Source: Pediococcus parvulus (GTDB lineage Bacteria > Bacillota > Bacilli > Lactobacillales > Lactobacillaceae). Taken from it: a stretch of 42,981 bases of DNA. Shown one piece after another: positions 31,441 to 38,745 of the stretch. Position numbers and translations under genes: made by a program. Position 1 is the first letter of the stretch. Every line of letters begins with the position of its first letter. The notes beneath the pieces are model-generated. The model was not told the DNA's origin and did not search any database. It saw nothing but the letters and a program-made list of their open reading frames with translations. Location: the NCBI RefSeq assembly GCF_007990205.1, contig NZ_BJWE01000012.1, positions 1 to 42,981 of the forward strand. The letters are read 5' to 3'.

Positions 31441-32329
31441 TAGACACACCCGCTTTCATTCGGAAAATTTCATCAAGAGATGGTGGTTGCTGCGAGAACT
31501 CACGAATGTATCCATTTTTGGTTGCCTGTGCAAAGACCGTTTTACCGACTTCAGGATTGGCTAGTTGCAATTCGAAGCCAGCTTGATACTTCTTAACGTC
31601 GGTCACGCCGTCAATTGCCAGGAGGTCGGTTTCGGTGAGAGGAGATTGAAGAAAAATACGCGTGTCACCAAAACTTTCTCGAATTTCATTGGTTACGCCA
31701 TTTAAAACTGTTTCGCCTTGGCGGAGCATCAAAAGTTTATCGCTAATTTTTTCAACGTTCCCCATATCATGTGAAGAAAAGATAATAGCGGAACCTTGTG
31801 CTTTGAGCCGTTCGATACCGTCTTCGAGAAGACTGGCATTCACCGGATCGAGACCACTAAATGGTTCATCTAAGATGACCAGTTTGGGATCATGAATGAG
31901 CGTAGCAATTAGCTGCACCTTTTGCTGGTTTCCTTTAGATAAATCTTTAATTTTGTCGGTGCGTTTACCTTTGACGGCAAAACGTTGCATCCAATCATTT
32001 AGTTTTTGTTTAGTCACAGCTGGTTTTTGACCGCGCAACTCTGCAAAATAGATGACTTGTTCTTCGACAGTCATTTTAAGATATAAACCGCGTTCTTCGG
32101 GCAAGAAGCCAACGATGTCTTGATCCTTGCGAGTGAAAGGATGGCCGTTCCAAAATACAGAACCTGAATCGGGCTTGAGCAAGTCCAGAATCATACGAAA
32201 CGTGGTGGTTTTACCAGCGCCATTTTGACCAATCAAACCAAGAATTTCACCGTCATTAACGGTGAAGCTTTCATCGACAACGGCCTGCATTTGGCCGAAC
32301 GATTTGTTTAAGTTTTTCACTTGTAACAT
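31433..32329 (-). CDS. ABC transporter ATP-binding protein (NatA/YhaQ-like)
   Basis: The 298-residue nucleotide-binding subunit has Walker A GQNGAGKTT, the Q-loop region GFLPEERGLY, the signature LSKGNQQKVQ, Walker B LVILDEPFSGLDP and the switch His in FSSHDMG. A C-terminal extension of about 80 residues is typical of the NatA/YhaQ group (DUF4162-like). It powers the permease encoded downstream in a two-gene operon. Upstream on the minus strand there is a TATAAT -10 (plus 32372-32377), followed by the cre-like box ATGTAAACGAATACAG, which matches at 15 of 16 positions and predicts catabolite repression. Confidence 0.94.
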   Translation of the reverse strand: MLQVKNLNKSFGQMQAVVDESFTVNDGEILGLIGQNGAGKTTTFRMILDLLKPDSGSVFWNGHPFTRKDQDIVGFLPEERGLYLKMTVEEQVIYFAELRGQKPAVTKQKLNDWMQRFAVKGKRTDKIKDLSKGNQQKVQLIATLIHDPKLVILDEPFSGLDPVNASLLEDGIERLKAQGSAIIFSSHDMGNVEKISDKLLMLRQGETVLNGVTNEIRESFGDTRIFLQSPLTETDLLAIDGVTDVKKYQAGFELQLANPEVGKTVFAQATKNGYIREFSQQPPSLDEIFRMKAGVSNE

Positions 32330-32353
32330 AGGTCACAACTCCCTTGTTGGTGA

Positions 32354-32377
32354 CTGTATTCGTTTACATTTATTATA
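32354..32377 (-). promoter_or_regulatory. Promoter -10 and cre box of the ABC exporter operon
   Basis: On the minus strand TATAAT (32377 to 32372), with TG directly before it, is followed by ATGTAAACGAATACAG (32369 to 32354), a 15-of-16 match to the cre consensus located just after the expected transcription start. Confidence 0.65.
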
Positions 32378-32437
32378 CAGGATATTGGCTGGAAAAAGAA
32401 TGGTTTTAGTAGGATAAGGTAGAAGTTAAAAAGTTTC

Positions 32438-32481
32438 TTGAAAGGTATGTGAAAGCGCTATAAGAAAGGGTATTATATAAT
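32438..32481 (+). promoter_or_regulatory. cas9 promoter region with cre-like box
   Basis: A TATAAT (32476-32481) or the overlapping TATTAT (32471-32476) is the likely -10. No well-spaced -35 is seen, so basal activity may be low. TGAAAGCGCTATAA (32450-32463) fits the core cre consensus with one mismatch (A instead of C near the right end) and lies between the -35 zone and the -10. Confidence 0.5.
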
Positions 32482-32518
32482 CATAGTAACAGTGAAGTAA
32501 TAAGTAGGAGTGAAAATT

Positions 32519-35500
32519 ATGGAAAATAAGAAATATAGTATCGGCCTAGATATCGGAACCAGTTCAATTGGTTTTGCAGTCGTGGATGAAAATAACCGTG
32601 TCATGCGCGTGAAAGGAAAAAATGCAATTGGTGTGCGTTTATTTTCTGAAGGGCAACCAGCTGCGGATCGACGTAGTTTCAGAACAACACGCCGTCGCTT
32701 AAGTCGCCGTCGTTGGCGTTTACGATTATTGCGGGAGATTTTTGAACCGTACATAAATCCTGTGGATGAAGCATTCTTTATGCGATTGAAAGAATCAAAT
32801 TTGTCACCGAAGGATGCTAACAAGCACTACTCAGGAGATATTTTGTTTAACGATCAATCGGATCAAAAATTTTATGAAAAGTATCCTACAATCTATCATT
32901 TACGTCATGCGCTCATGACAGAACATCGTAAATTTGATGTTCGTGAGATTTATTTGGCGATCCATCATATTGTGAAGTTTCGTGGGCATTTTTTAAATGC
33001 AGCTTCTGCCAGTAATTTTACTGTTGGTAAATTGAATTTGGAGGGCAAATTTGATGCTCTAAATGAAATTTATCAACGCGTTTTAACTGATGATCCGTTT
33101 GCACTTAGAACGGATAATTTGGATCATATCAAAGAAATATTGATTGATAACAAGCGGAGTAAGGCTGATCGGCAACGAACTTTGACTGGGGATGTGTATC
33201 AAAGTTCTGAAGAAAAAGAAATTGAAAAACGTAACAAAGCCATTGCAACCGAAATCCTGAAAGCTGCAGTTGGTAATAAAGCCAAATTAAATGTGATTAC
33301 CAACGTTGAAGTTGACAAGGAAGCCGCTAAAGATTGGTCCTTAACATTTGATTCAGAAACGATTGATGATGAATTGGCCAAGGTTGATGGTCAGATGACA
33401 GACGATGGCCGTGAAATTATTGAAATTTTGCGTAGTCTATACTCCGGGATCACTTTGGCGGCAATTGTGCCAGAAAATCATACTTTATCACAATCAATGG
33501 TAGAAAAATATAATTCGCATAAGGCACATTTGAAATTATTGAAAGATTTGATTAATAATATGACTGATACGAGGAAAGCTAAGAATCTTCGTGCTGCATA
33601 TGACGGCTATATTGATGGTGTAAAGGGAAAAGTTTTAACTAGGGATGATTTCTATAAACAAATTCAAGGTAACTTGGATGATTCAGCCGAAGCACAGAAA
33701 ATTCAAGATGTGATGGATCAAGATGAATTTATGCCTAAGCAACGCACCAAAGCGAATGGTTCAATTCCGCATCAACTGCAACAACAGGAGCTGGATCAGA
33801 TCGTTGAAAATCAAAAGGAATACTATCCTTGGTTAGCTGAGGAAAATCCAAATGAGACACGCCGCGGGGTTGCTAAATATAAGTTGGATGAGTTGGTCAC
33901 TTTCCGTGTGCCTTATTATGTTGGCCCAATGATTACTGCCGAAGATCAGGAAAAACAGTCTGGTGCTAGTTTTGCATGGATGAAACGAAAAGAACCAGGA
34001 AATATTACACCTTGGAACTTCGATCAAAAAGTGGACCGGATGGCTAGTGCAAACCAGTTTATCAAACGGATGACAACTACTGATACCTATTTATTGGGTG
34101 AAGATGTGCTACCGGCACAGAGTTTGTTATATCAAAGATTTGAAGTGTTAAACGAACTCAATAAAATTCGAATTGATCGTAAGCCAATTTCGATCGAACT
34201 CAAGCAACAGATTTTTAATGATTTGTTTAAAAAGTTTAAAAATGTCACGATTAAGCATTTGCAGGAGTATTTAGTAGCTACTGGTGGCTATGATAAACGC
34301 CCGAGAATTGACGGTTTAGCTGATGAAAAACGATTTAATAGTGGACTAAGTGCTTATCATGATTTGCATGGAATTTTGGGTGCAGAGGTTGTTGATGCCA
34401 ATGATAAACAAGACGATTTGGAAAAGATTATTGAGTGGTCGACAATTTTTGAAGATAAAAAGATTTACCGGGCCAAACTAGATGAGTTGACTTGGCTAAC
34501 GGATAGTCAAAAAGAAAAATTAGCGACTAAACGTTATCAAGGTTGGGGTCGCTTATCAAAGAAACTACTTAGTGGTCTAAGAAACTCGGATCATCGTAGT
34601 ATTTTAGACATTTTGTGGATTACGAACGAAAACTTTATGCAAATTCAAGCAGATCCAGATTTCGCTGAACTTGTAAAAAATGCTAATCAAGGGATGCTTG
34701 GCAAGAATAATTCACAGGATGTTATTAACGATTTATATACTTCTCCACAAAACAAAAAAGCAATTCGACAAATTTTATTAGTTGTTCATGATATCCAAAA
34801 CGCGATGCATGGGCAAGCACCCGCTAAAATTCATGTAGAATTTGCGCGTGGAGAGGAACGTAACCCTCGACGTTCCATTCAACGTCAGCATCAGATTGAA
34901 GCAGCATATGATAAAGTGACCAGTGACCTCTTGGTAGACGCCGGTGTTCGTCAAGAGCTAAAAGATGCCATTAACGATAAACGAGATTTTAAAGATCGAT
35001 TATTCCTGTACTTCATGCAGGGAGGTCGTGATATTTATAATGGCGAACCAATTAATATAGATCGCCTTTCAAGCTATGATATTGATCATATTTTGCCACA
35101 GGCCTTTGTTAAGGATGATTCATTAAATAATCGTGTGTTAACTGATGCTGAGGGAAACAGACGAAAATCGGATGCCGTTCCTAGTGAGCTTTTTGGTGCT
35201 AAGATGCGATCAACCTGGGAATTAATGAGAGAACAGGGGTTAATTTCAAAAGCTAAGTATCGAAATTTAACCATGAATCCTGAGAATATTAATGCCCATA
35301 CTGAAAATGGCTTTATCAATCGGCAATTGGTTGAAACTCGACAGGTAATTAAGTTAGCTGTTAATATTTTGGCTGATGAATATACAGAAGATACCCAAAT
35401 TGTTTCAGTAAAGGCGGACCTTTCCCATCAGATGCGTGAAGACTTTGAATTACTGAAAAATCGGGATGTGAATGATTATCACCATGCGTTTGATGCCTAT

Positions 35501-36646
35501 TTAGCGGCGTTTATTGGCAACTACTTGTTGGAACGTTATCCTAAGTTGCAGTCATACTTTGTTTATGGAGATTTCAAGAAGTTTAGTCAAAAAGATACAA
35601 AGATGAGACGGTTTAACTTTATCTACGATTTGAAACATAGTGATCAGATTGCAGATAAGAATGGTAAAAAAATATGGCACAAAACGAATGATCTTGATTA
35701 CATTCGTCACTTGTTTGCATACAAAAAGATTCTGATTTCGCATGAAGTGAGTGAACGGCGTGGGGCACTTTATAATCAAACCGTGTATAAAGCCAGTGAT
35801 GATAAGGCTAGTGGACAAGGTTCTAAGAAATTAATCCCAATTAAAGCTAATAAACCGACCGAAATTTATGGTGGATATACTGGTAAAACACTTGCCTACA
35901 TGGCGATTGTTAAAGTGATCAAGGGTAAGAAAATTGCATATAAAGTTGTGGGGGTACCGACTTCTGCTTTAGTTCAATTAGCAGGTATTGAACATGGATC
36001 TCAAGAGGAACTAAATCGGTTATATGACGTACTTAAACCTCAATTTACCCAACTGAAGAAAAACAACAAAACTGGTGAGATTTCTGAAACTGTAAGTAAA
36101 TTTGAAATCGTTATTCCTAGGGTGAAGTACCAGCAGTTAGTCGAAGACGATGATAAATTGTTTATGATCGGGAGTGATACGTACCCGTATAATGCACAAC
36201 AATTAGTGTTGTCAGAAGGTGCACTTAAAGTGATAAATAATGTTTATCGAAAGGGAGAAAACAGTGATAAACAAGAAAGTTATAAATTGGACGATGTGTA
36301 TGATGAAATTATAATTGCCATGAAAAAATATTTTCCACTATATGATAATCGTGGCTTTAGAGAAAAAGTTGCGGAAGGTAAATCAACATTTGAAAATTTA
36401 CCAATATCAAATGAATTTAAGAATGGAAAACTAACTAAAATAGGGAAAAAAGAGGTTATCAACAGGATGTTACAGGGATTACACGCTAATGCAACAATGA
36501 CAGATTTGAAGATTTTAGGTATTAAATCTCCATTTGGATTTATGCAACAGCCAACAGGTATTGCATTAAGTGAGAATGCTCAACTAATTTATCAGTCGCC
36601 AACAGATTTATTTGAACGGCGAGTACAATTGAATAAAATTAAGTAA
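32519..36646 (+). CDS. cas9: Cas9, type II-A RNA-guided endonuclease
   Basis: The product has about 1375 residues, normal for II-A. RuvC-I is YSIGLDIGTSSIGFAV (Asp11). The arginine-rich bridge helix is RRSFRTTRRRLSRRRWRLRLL region, residues about 55-75. RuvC-II is IHVEFARGEERN, the HNH domain is YDIDHILPQAFVKDDS (catalytic His) and RuvC-III is YHHAFDAYLAAF (His and Asp present). All catalytic residues are in place, so it should be active. The ATG at 32519 stands eight bases after AGGAG; the GTG nine bases earlier overlaps the ribosome site. The C-terminal PAM-interacting part is Lactobacillus-like; the PAM cannot be read from sequence. A bidirectional terminator follows, so cas1-cas2-csn2 are transcribed separately. 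Confidence 0.97.
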   Translation: MENKKYSIGLDIGTSSIGFAVVDENNRVMRVKGKNAIGVRLFSEGQPAADRRSFRTTRRRLSRRRWRLRLLREIFEPYINPVDEAFFMRLKESNLSPKDANKHYSGDILFNDQSDQKFYEKYPTIYHLRHALMTEHRKFDVREIYLAIHHIVKFRGHFLNAASASNFTVGKLNLEGKFDALNEIYQRVLTDDPFALRTDNLDHIKEILIDNKRSKADRQRTLTGDVYQSSEEKEIEKRNKAIATEILKAAVGNKAKLNVITNVEVDKEAAKDWSLTFDSETIDDELAKVDGQMTDDGREIIEILRSLYSGITLAAIVPENHTLSQSMVEKYNSHKAHLKLLKDLINNMTDTRKAKNLRAAYDGYIDGVKGKVLTRDDFYKQIQGNLDDSAEAQKIQDVMDQDEFMPKQRTKANGSIPHQLQQQELDQIVENQKEYYPWLAEENPNETRRGVAKYKLDELVTFRVPYYVGPMITAEDQEKQSGASFAWMKRKEPGNITPWNFDQKVDRMASANQFIKRMTTTDTYLLGEDVLPAQSLLYQRFEVLNELNKIRIDRKPISIELKQQIFNDLFKKFKNVTIKHLQEYLVATGGYDKRPRIDGLADEKRFNSGLSAYHDLHGILGAEVVDANDKQDDLEKIIEWSTIFEDKKIYRAKLDELTWLTDSQKEKLATKRYQGWGRLSKKLLSGLRNSDHRSILDILWITNENFMQIQADPDFAELVKNANQGMLGKNNSQDVINDLYTSPQNKKAIRQILLVVHDIQNAMHGQAPAKIHVEFARGEERNPRRSIQRQHQIEAAYDKVTSDLLVDAGVRQELKDAINDKRDFKDRLFLYFMQGGRDIYNGEPINIDRLSSYDIDHILPQAFVKDDSLNNRVLTDAEGNRRKSDAVPSELFGAKMRSTWELMREQGLISKAKYRNLTMNPENINAHTENGFINRQLVETRQVIKLAVNILADEYTEDTQIVSVKADLSHQMREDFELLKNRDVNDYHHAFDAYLAAFIGNYLLERYPKLQSYFVYGDFKKFSQKDTKMRRFNFIYDLKHSDQIADKNGKKIWHKTNDLDYIRHLFAYKKILISHEVSERRGALYNQTVYKASDDKASGQGSKKLIPIKANKPTEIYGGYTGKTLAYMAIVKVIKGKKIAYKVVGVPTSALVQLAGIEHGSQEELNRLYDVLKPQFTQLKKNNKTGEISETVSKFEIVIPRVKYQQLVEDDDKLFMIGSDTYPYNAQQLVLSEGALKVINNVYRKGENSDKQESYKLDDVYDEIIIAMKKYFPLYDNRGFREKVAEGKSTFENLPISNEFKNGKLTKIGKKEVINRMLQGLHANATMTDLKILGIKSPFGFMQQPTGIALSENAQLIYQSPTDLFERRVQLNKIK

Positions 36647-36813
36647 AAAGAAAAGCTATTGTCGGTTTAATAACCTTCAATAGCTTTTCTTAATAAAATT
36701 ATGTATGGTCCGATAGCGGACTCAAAAGATAAAACTCAGCATAAAGCTTTGTTTGATTTTAACCCAGAGCGTCAAATCAATATAGTTAAAATATTAAGTG
36801 TGTCGAACTTAAC
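36643..36813 (-). ncRNA. tracrRNA of the type II-A system
   Basis: Read on the minus strand, 36792 to 36755 is an anti-repeat. TTAACTATATTGATT is exactly complementary to the repeat, followed by GAC-CTCT with single changes, a GGGT bulge, then TAAAAT pairing with the repeat start GTTTTA. This is the lower stem, bulge and upper stem known from II-A guides. Downstream come a small nexus hairpin (AGC-tttat-GCT region), the stem GTCCG-ctat-CGGAC (36721 to 36708) and the shared terminator. A promoter TTGTTT (36848 to 36843), 17 bases, TATTAT (36825 to 36820) predicts a start near 36813. The gene is antisense to its neighbours, between cas9 and cas1. Confidence 0.85.
36648..36691. terminator. Bidirectional terminator shared by cas9 and the tracrRNA
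   Basis: AAGAAAAGCTATTG (36648-36661) and CAATAGCTTTTCTT (36678-36691) pair perfectly. On the plus strand it ends cas9; on the minus strand it is followed by T-rich sequence and ends the tracrRNA. Confidence 0.88.
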
Positions 36814-36819
36814 AATTGC

Positions 36820-36848
36820 ATAATATCATATTAACGCTTTCAAAACAA
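36820..36848 (-). promoter_or_regulatory. Promoter of the tracrRNA
   Basis: On the minus strand TTGTTT and TATTAT are separated by 17 bases. The -35 overlaps the ribosome binding site region of cas1 on the other strand. Confidence 0.6.
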
Positions 36849-36861
36849 GGAGGAATTTTAT

Positions 36862-37764
36862 ATGGGATGGCGAACAGTTGTGGTTACACAACACGCAAAG
36901 ATTTCCTATTCAGGACATTGTGTGGTCGTTCAAACGGCAGATAGTATTAATCAAATTCCAGTGAGTGATATTCAGATTCTACTGGTTAGTACAACGCGGG
37001 CGGTAATTACTAGTGCTGTAATTAGTGAATTAGCCAAGCATCAAAGTAAAGTGATTTTTACGGATAACAGTGGACAACCTGTTACGGAGACGGTAGATTA
37101 TTATCCAAATAATCGTGATCCGCAGTTGCTAAACACGCAATTTAACTGGTCTGAGAAACGAAAGACAGATTTGTGGACTAAGATTGTCGTTCAAAAAATT
37201 GCTAATCAAATTTTTGTGGTAGATTCCTTGGGCATTGAATCCCAGGAGTTAAAGGATGAGCTTTCGAAGTTAGAGGTGAATGACGTTACAAATCGAGAAG
37301 CAGTTGTTGCTCGAAAATATTTTTCATTATTGTTTGAAGATGAAGCATCCCGACGAGATTTTAGCCCGACGAACGCAGCTTTAAATTATGGATATGCTAT
37401 CATTTTATCTGCCGTTAATCGAGAAATTGTTGCAAATGGTTATATAACCCAATTAGGGATTCATCATCATAGTCAAGAAAACAACTTTAATTTAGGCTCT
37501 GATTTGATGGAACCTTTTAGGCCAATAATTGATTGGTGGGTTAAACAAAAGAAATTTAACGATTTTACCCCAGATATTAAGTTTGGCTTAGTGGGTTTGC
37601 TAGATTTACAGATGAAATATAACGGACAGAATACTATTATGAGGAATGCTATTTCTAAGCATGTACTCAACTGTTTAAAGTATTTAAGTGAAGAGACTGA
37701 CAAAATAAAAATTGAGGTGGAGATTAGTGAGGTATCGAATAATGCGATTAATGGTAATGTTTGA
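36862..37764 (+). CDS. cas1: Cas1, type II-A integrase
   Basis: The 300-residue Cas1 of the II-A branch starts MGWRTVVVTQHAKISYSGHC, typical for this subtype. The catalytic Glu is in NREAVVARKYFSLLF. The His region is QLGIHHHSQENNFNLGSDL and the acidic segment is GSDLMEPFRPIIDWWV. It forms the spacer integrase with Cas2 and, in II-A, acts with Csn2 and Cas9. The ATG follows AGGAGG. The start of cas2 lies inside its 3' end (23-base overlap), so they are translationally coupled. It differs from the I-C Cas1 at 23055, showing two separate adaptation modules. Confidence 0.96.
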   Translation: MGWRTVVVTQHAKISYSGHCVVVQTADSINQIPVSDIQILLVSTTRAVITSAVISELAKHQSKVIFTDNSGQPVTETVDYYPNNRDPQLLNTQFNWSEKRKTDLWTKIVVQKIANQIFVVDSLGIESQELKDELSKLEVNDVTNREAVVARKYFSLLFEDEASRRDFSPTNAALNYGYAIILSAVNREIVANGYITQLGIHHHSQENNFNLGSDLMEPFRPIIDWWVKQKKFNDFTPDIKFGLVGLLDLQMKYNGQNTIMRNAISKHVLNCLKYLSEETDKIKIEVEISEVSNNAINGNV

Positions 37765-38047
37765 TTTACCGGTTGAAACGAGTAAAGATCGACGAAATTA
37801 TCGAAAATTCCGAAAGGCATTGCTGAATGAAGGGTTTTTGATGGTGCAATTTTCAATATATGTACGCGTATGTGTGGATAAAAAGAGTGCCCATTTAATG
37901 GAAAAAAGAATTGCCACTTATGCACCGGCAGATGGGTTGATTCAGAGTCTAATGGTAACTGAAAAACAATATAATAGTATGAACTTTATTGTAGGTGAAC
38001 CCAAGCAAGATGTACGTAATTCAGCTGAAAGGACCATCATTATATGA
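37742..38047 (+). CDS. cas2: Cas2, type II-A
   Basis: The product has about 101 residues: MRLMVMFDLPVETSKDRRNY has the first-strand Asp and the usual II-A continuation, then FRKALLNEGFLMVQFSIYVRV. The start at 37742 is chosen because GAGG stands nine bases before it and family members begin there; an in-frame start at 37712 would add ten residues inside cas1. It overlaps csn2 by four bases (ATGA). It is the structural centre of the spacer integration complex. Confidence 0.94.
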   Translation: MRLMVMFDLPVETSKDRRNYRKFRKALLNEGFLMVQFSIYVRVCVDKKSAHLMEKRIATYAPADGLIQSLMVTEKQYNSMNFIVGEPKQDVRNSAERTIII

Positions 38048-38715
38048 ATCTTACATATTTTCCGTTTAAACCAATTGTTATTAATACGAATAAACCAACT
38101 TTGATTGAGACCAGTAATCGAAAGGTTTACACAGATTTGGTTTCAGGATTGCGCGGATATACTGATTCAGTAAAAATTAGTGATGATAATTTTGAAATTG
38201 AAGAATGTGAAAAAGCCATTCAATGGATTGGGGATGCATTTGTTGACGTAGACTTAAATAAGATGTACCAAAGCCAATTGCAAAAGCAAATCGTGTCAAA
38301 ATTGGATGATGCTTCTAGGCAAAAACTAACTGAAATCAATAGTCAATTAAAATCACTAATTTTTGATGCAACATTTTCATTAGATTTACCTCTTAAGGTT
38401 AACGACGAATTTGATCCGATTAAGTTGGTAAAGTACTGTGAAGTTAGCTTTGTAAGTGCTTTAAAGCAAGATCCATATGGTATAATTGAAACGGTGTTAA
38501 AAACTGCTTCTGAATTAAAGGAAACCAAAGTACTTGTCTTGACTAGTGTGAAAAATTATCTCAGTGTCAGCCAATTTGATGAATTGGTGAGTTTAATTAA
38601 GTCACTTGATTTGAATATCCTATTTATTTCATTCTCAGAAATGGATAATCATGAAGAATTTGATAAATGCCGTTATTACTACGTTGATCAGGATTTTGTT
38701 GATTGGCGGTACTAG
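38044..38715 (+). CDS. csn2: Csn2, type II-A adaptation protein
   Basis: The 223-residue protein is of Csn2 size. It starts MNLTYFPFKPIVINTNKPT, has a long helical middle (residues 50-120) and ends with VLVLTSVKNYLSVSQFDEL and LNILFISFSE, the Rossmann-like strands of the family. Csn2 forms a tetrameric ring that slides on DNA ends and is needed for spacer acquisition in II-A systems. It overlaps the cas2 stop (ATGA). The first CRISPR repeat begins only 30 bases after its stop codon, so the array leader and promoter must lie partly within the csn2 3' end. Confidence 0.93.
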   Translation: MNLTYFPFKPIVINTNKPTLIETSNRKVYTDLVSGLRGYTDSVKISDDNFEIEECEKAIQWIGDAFVDVDLNKMYQSQLQKQIVSKLDDASRQKLTEINSQLKSLIFDATFSLDLPLKVNDEFDPIKLVKYCEVSFVSALKQDPYGIIETVLKTASELKETKVLVLTSVKNYLSVSQFDELVSLIKSLDLNILFISFSEMDNHEEFDKCRYYYVDQDFVDWRY

Positions 38716-38745
38716 ATACTATGAGAATAGCATTATAAAAAAACG
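38716..38745 (+). promoter_or_regulatory. Very short leader of the type II-A array
   Basis: Only 30 bases separate csn2 from the first repeat. TACTAT (38717-38722) is a possible -10, with a weak -35 in the last codons of csn2. The integration-guiding leader bases adjoining the repeat are ...AAAAAAACG. Confidence 0.5.
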
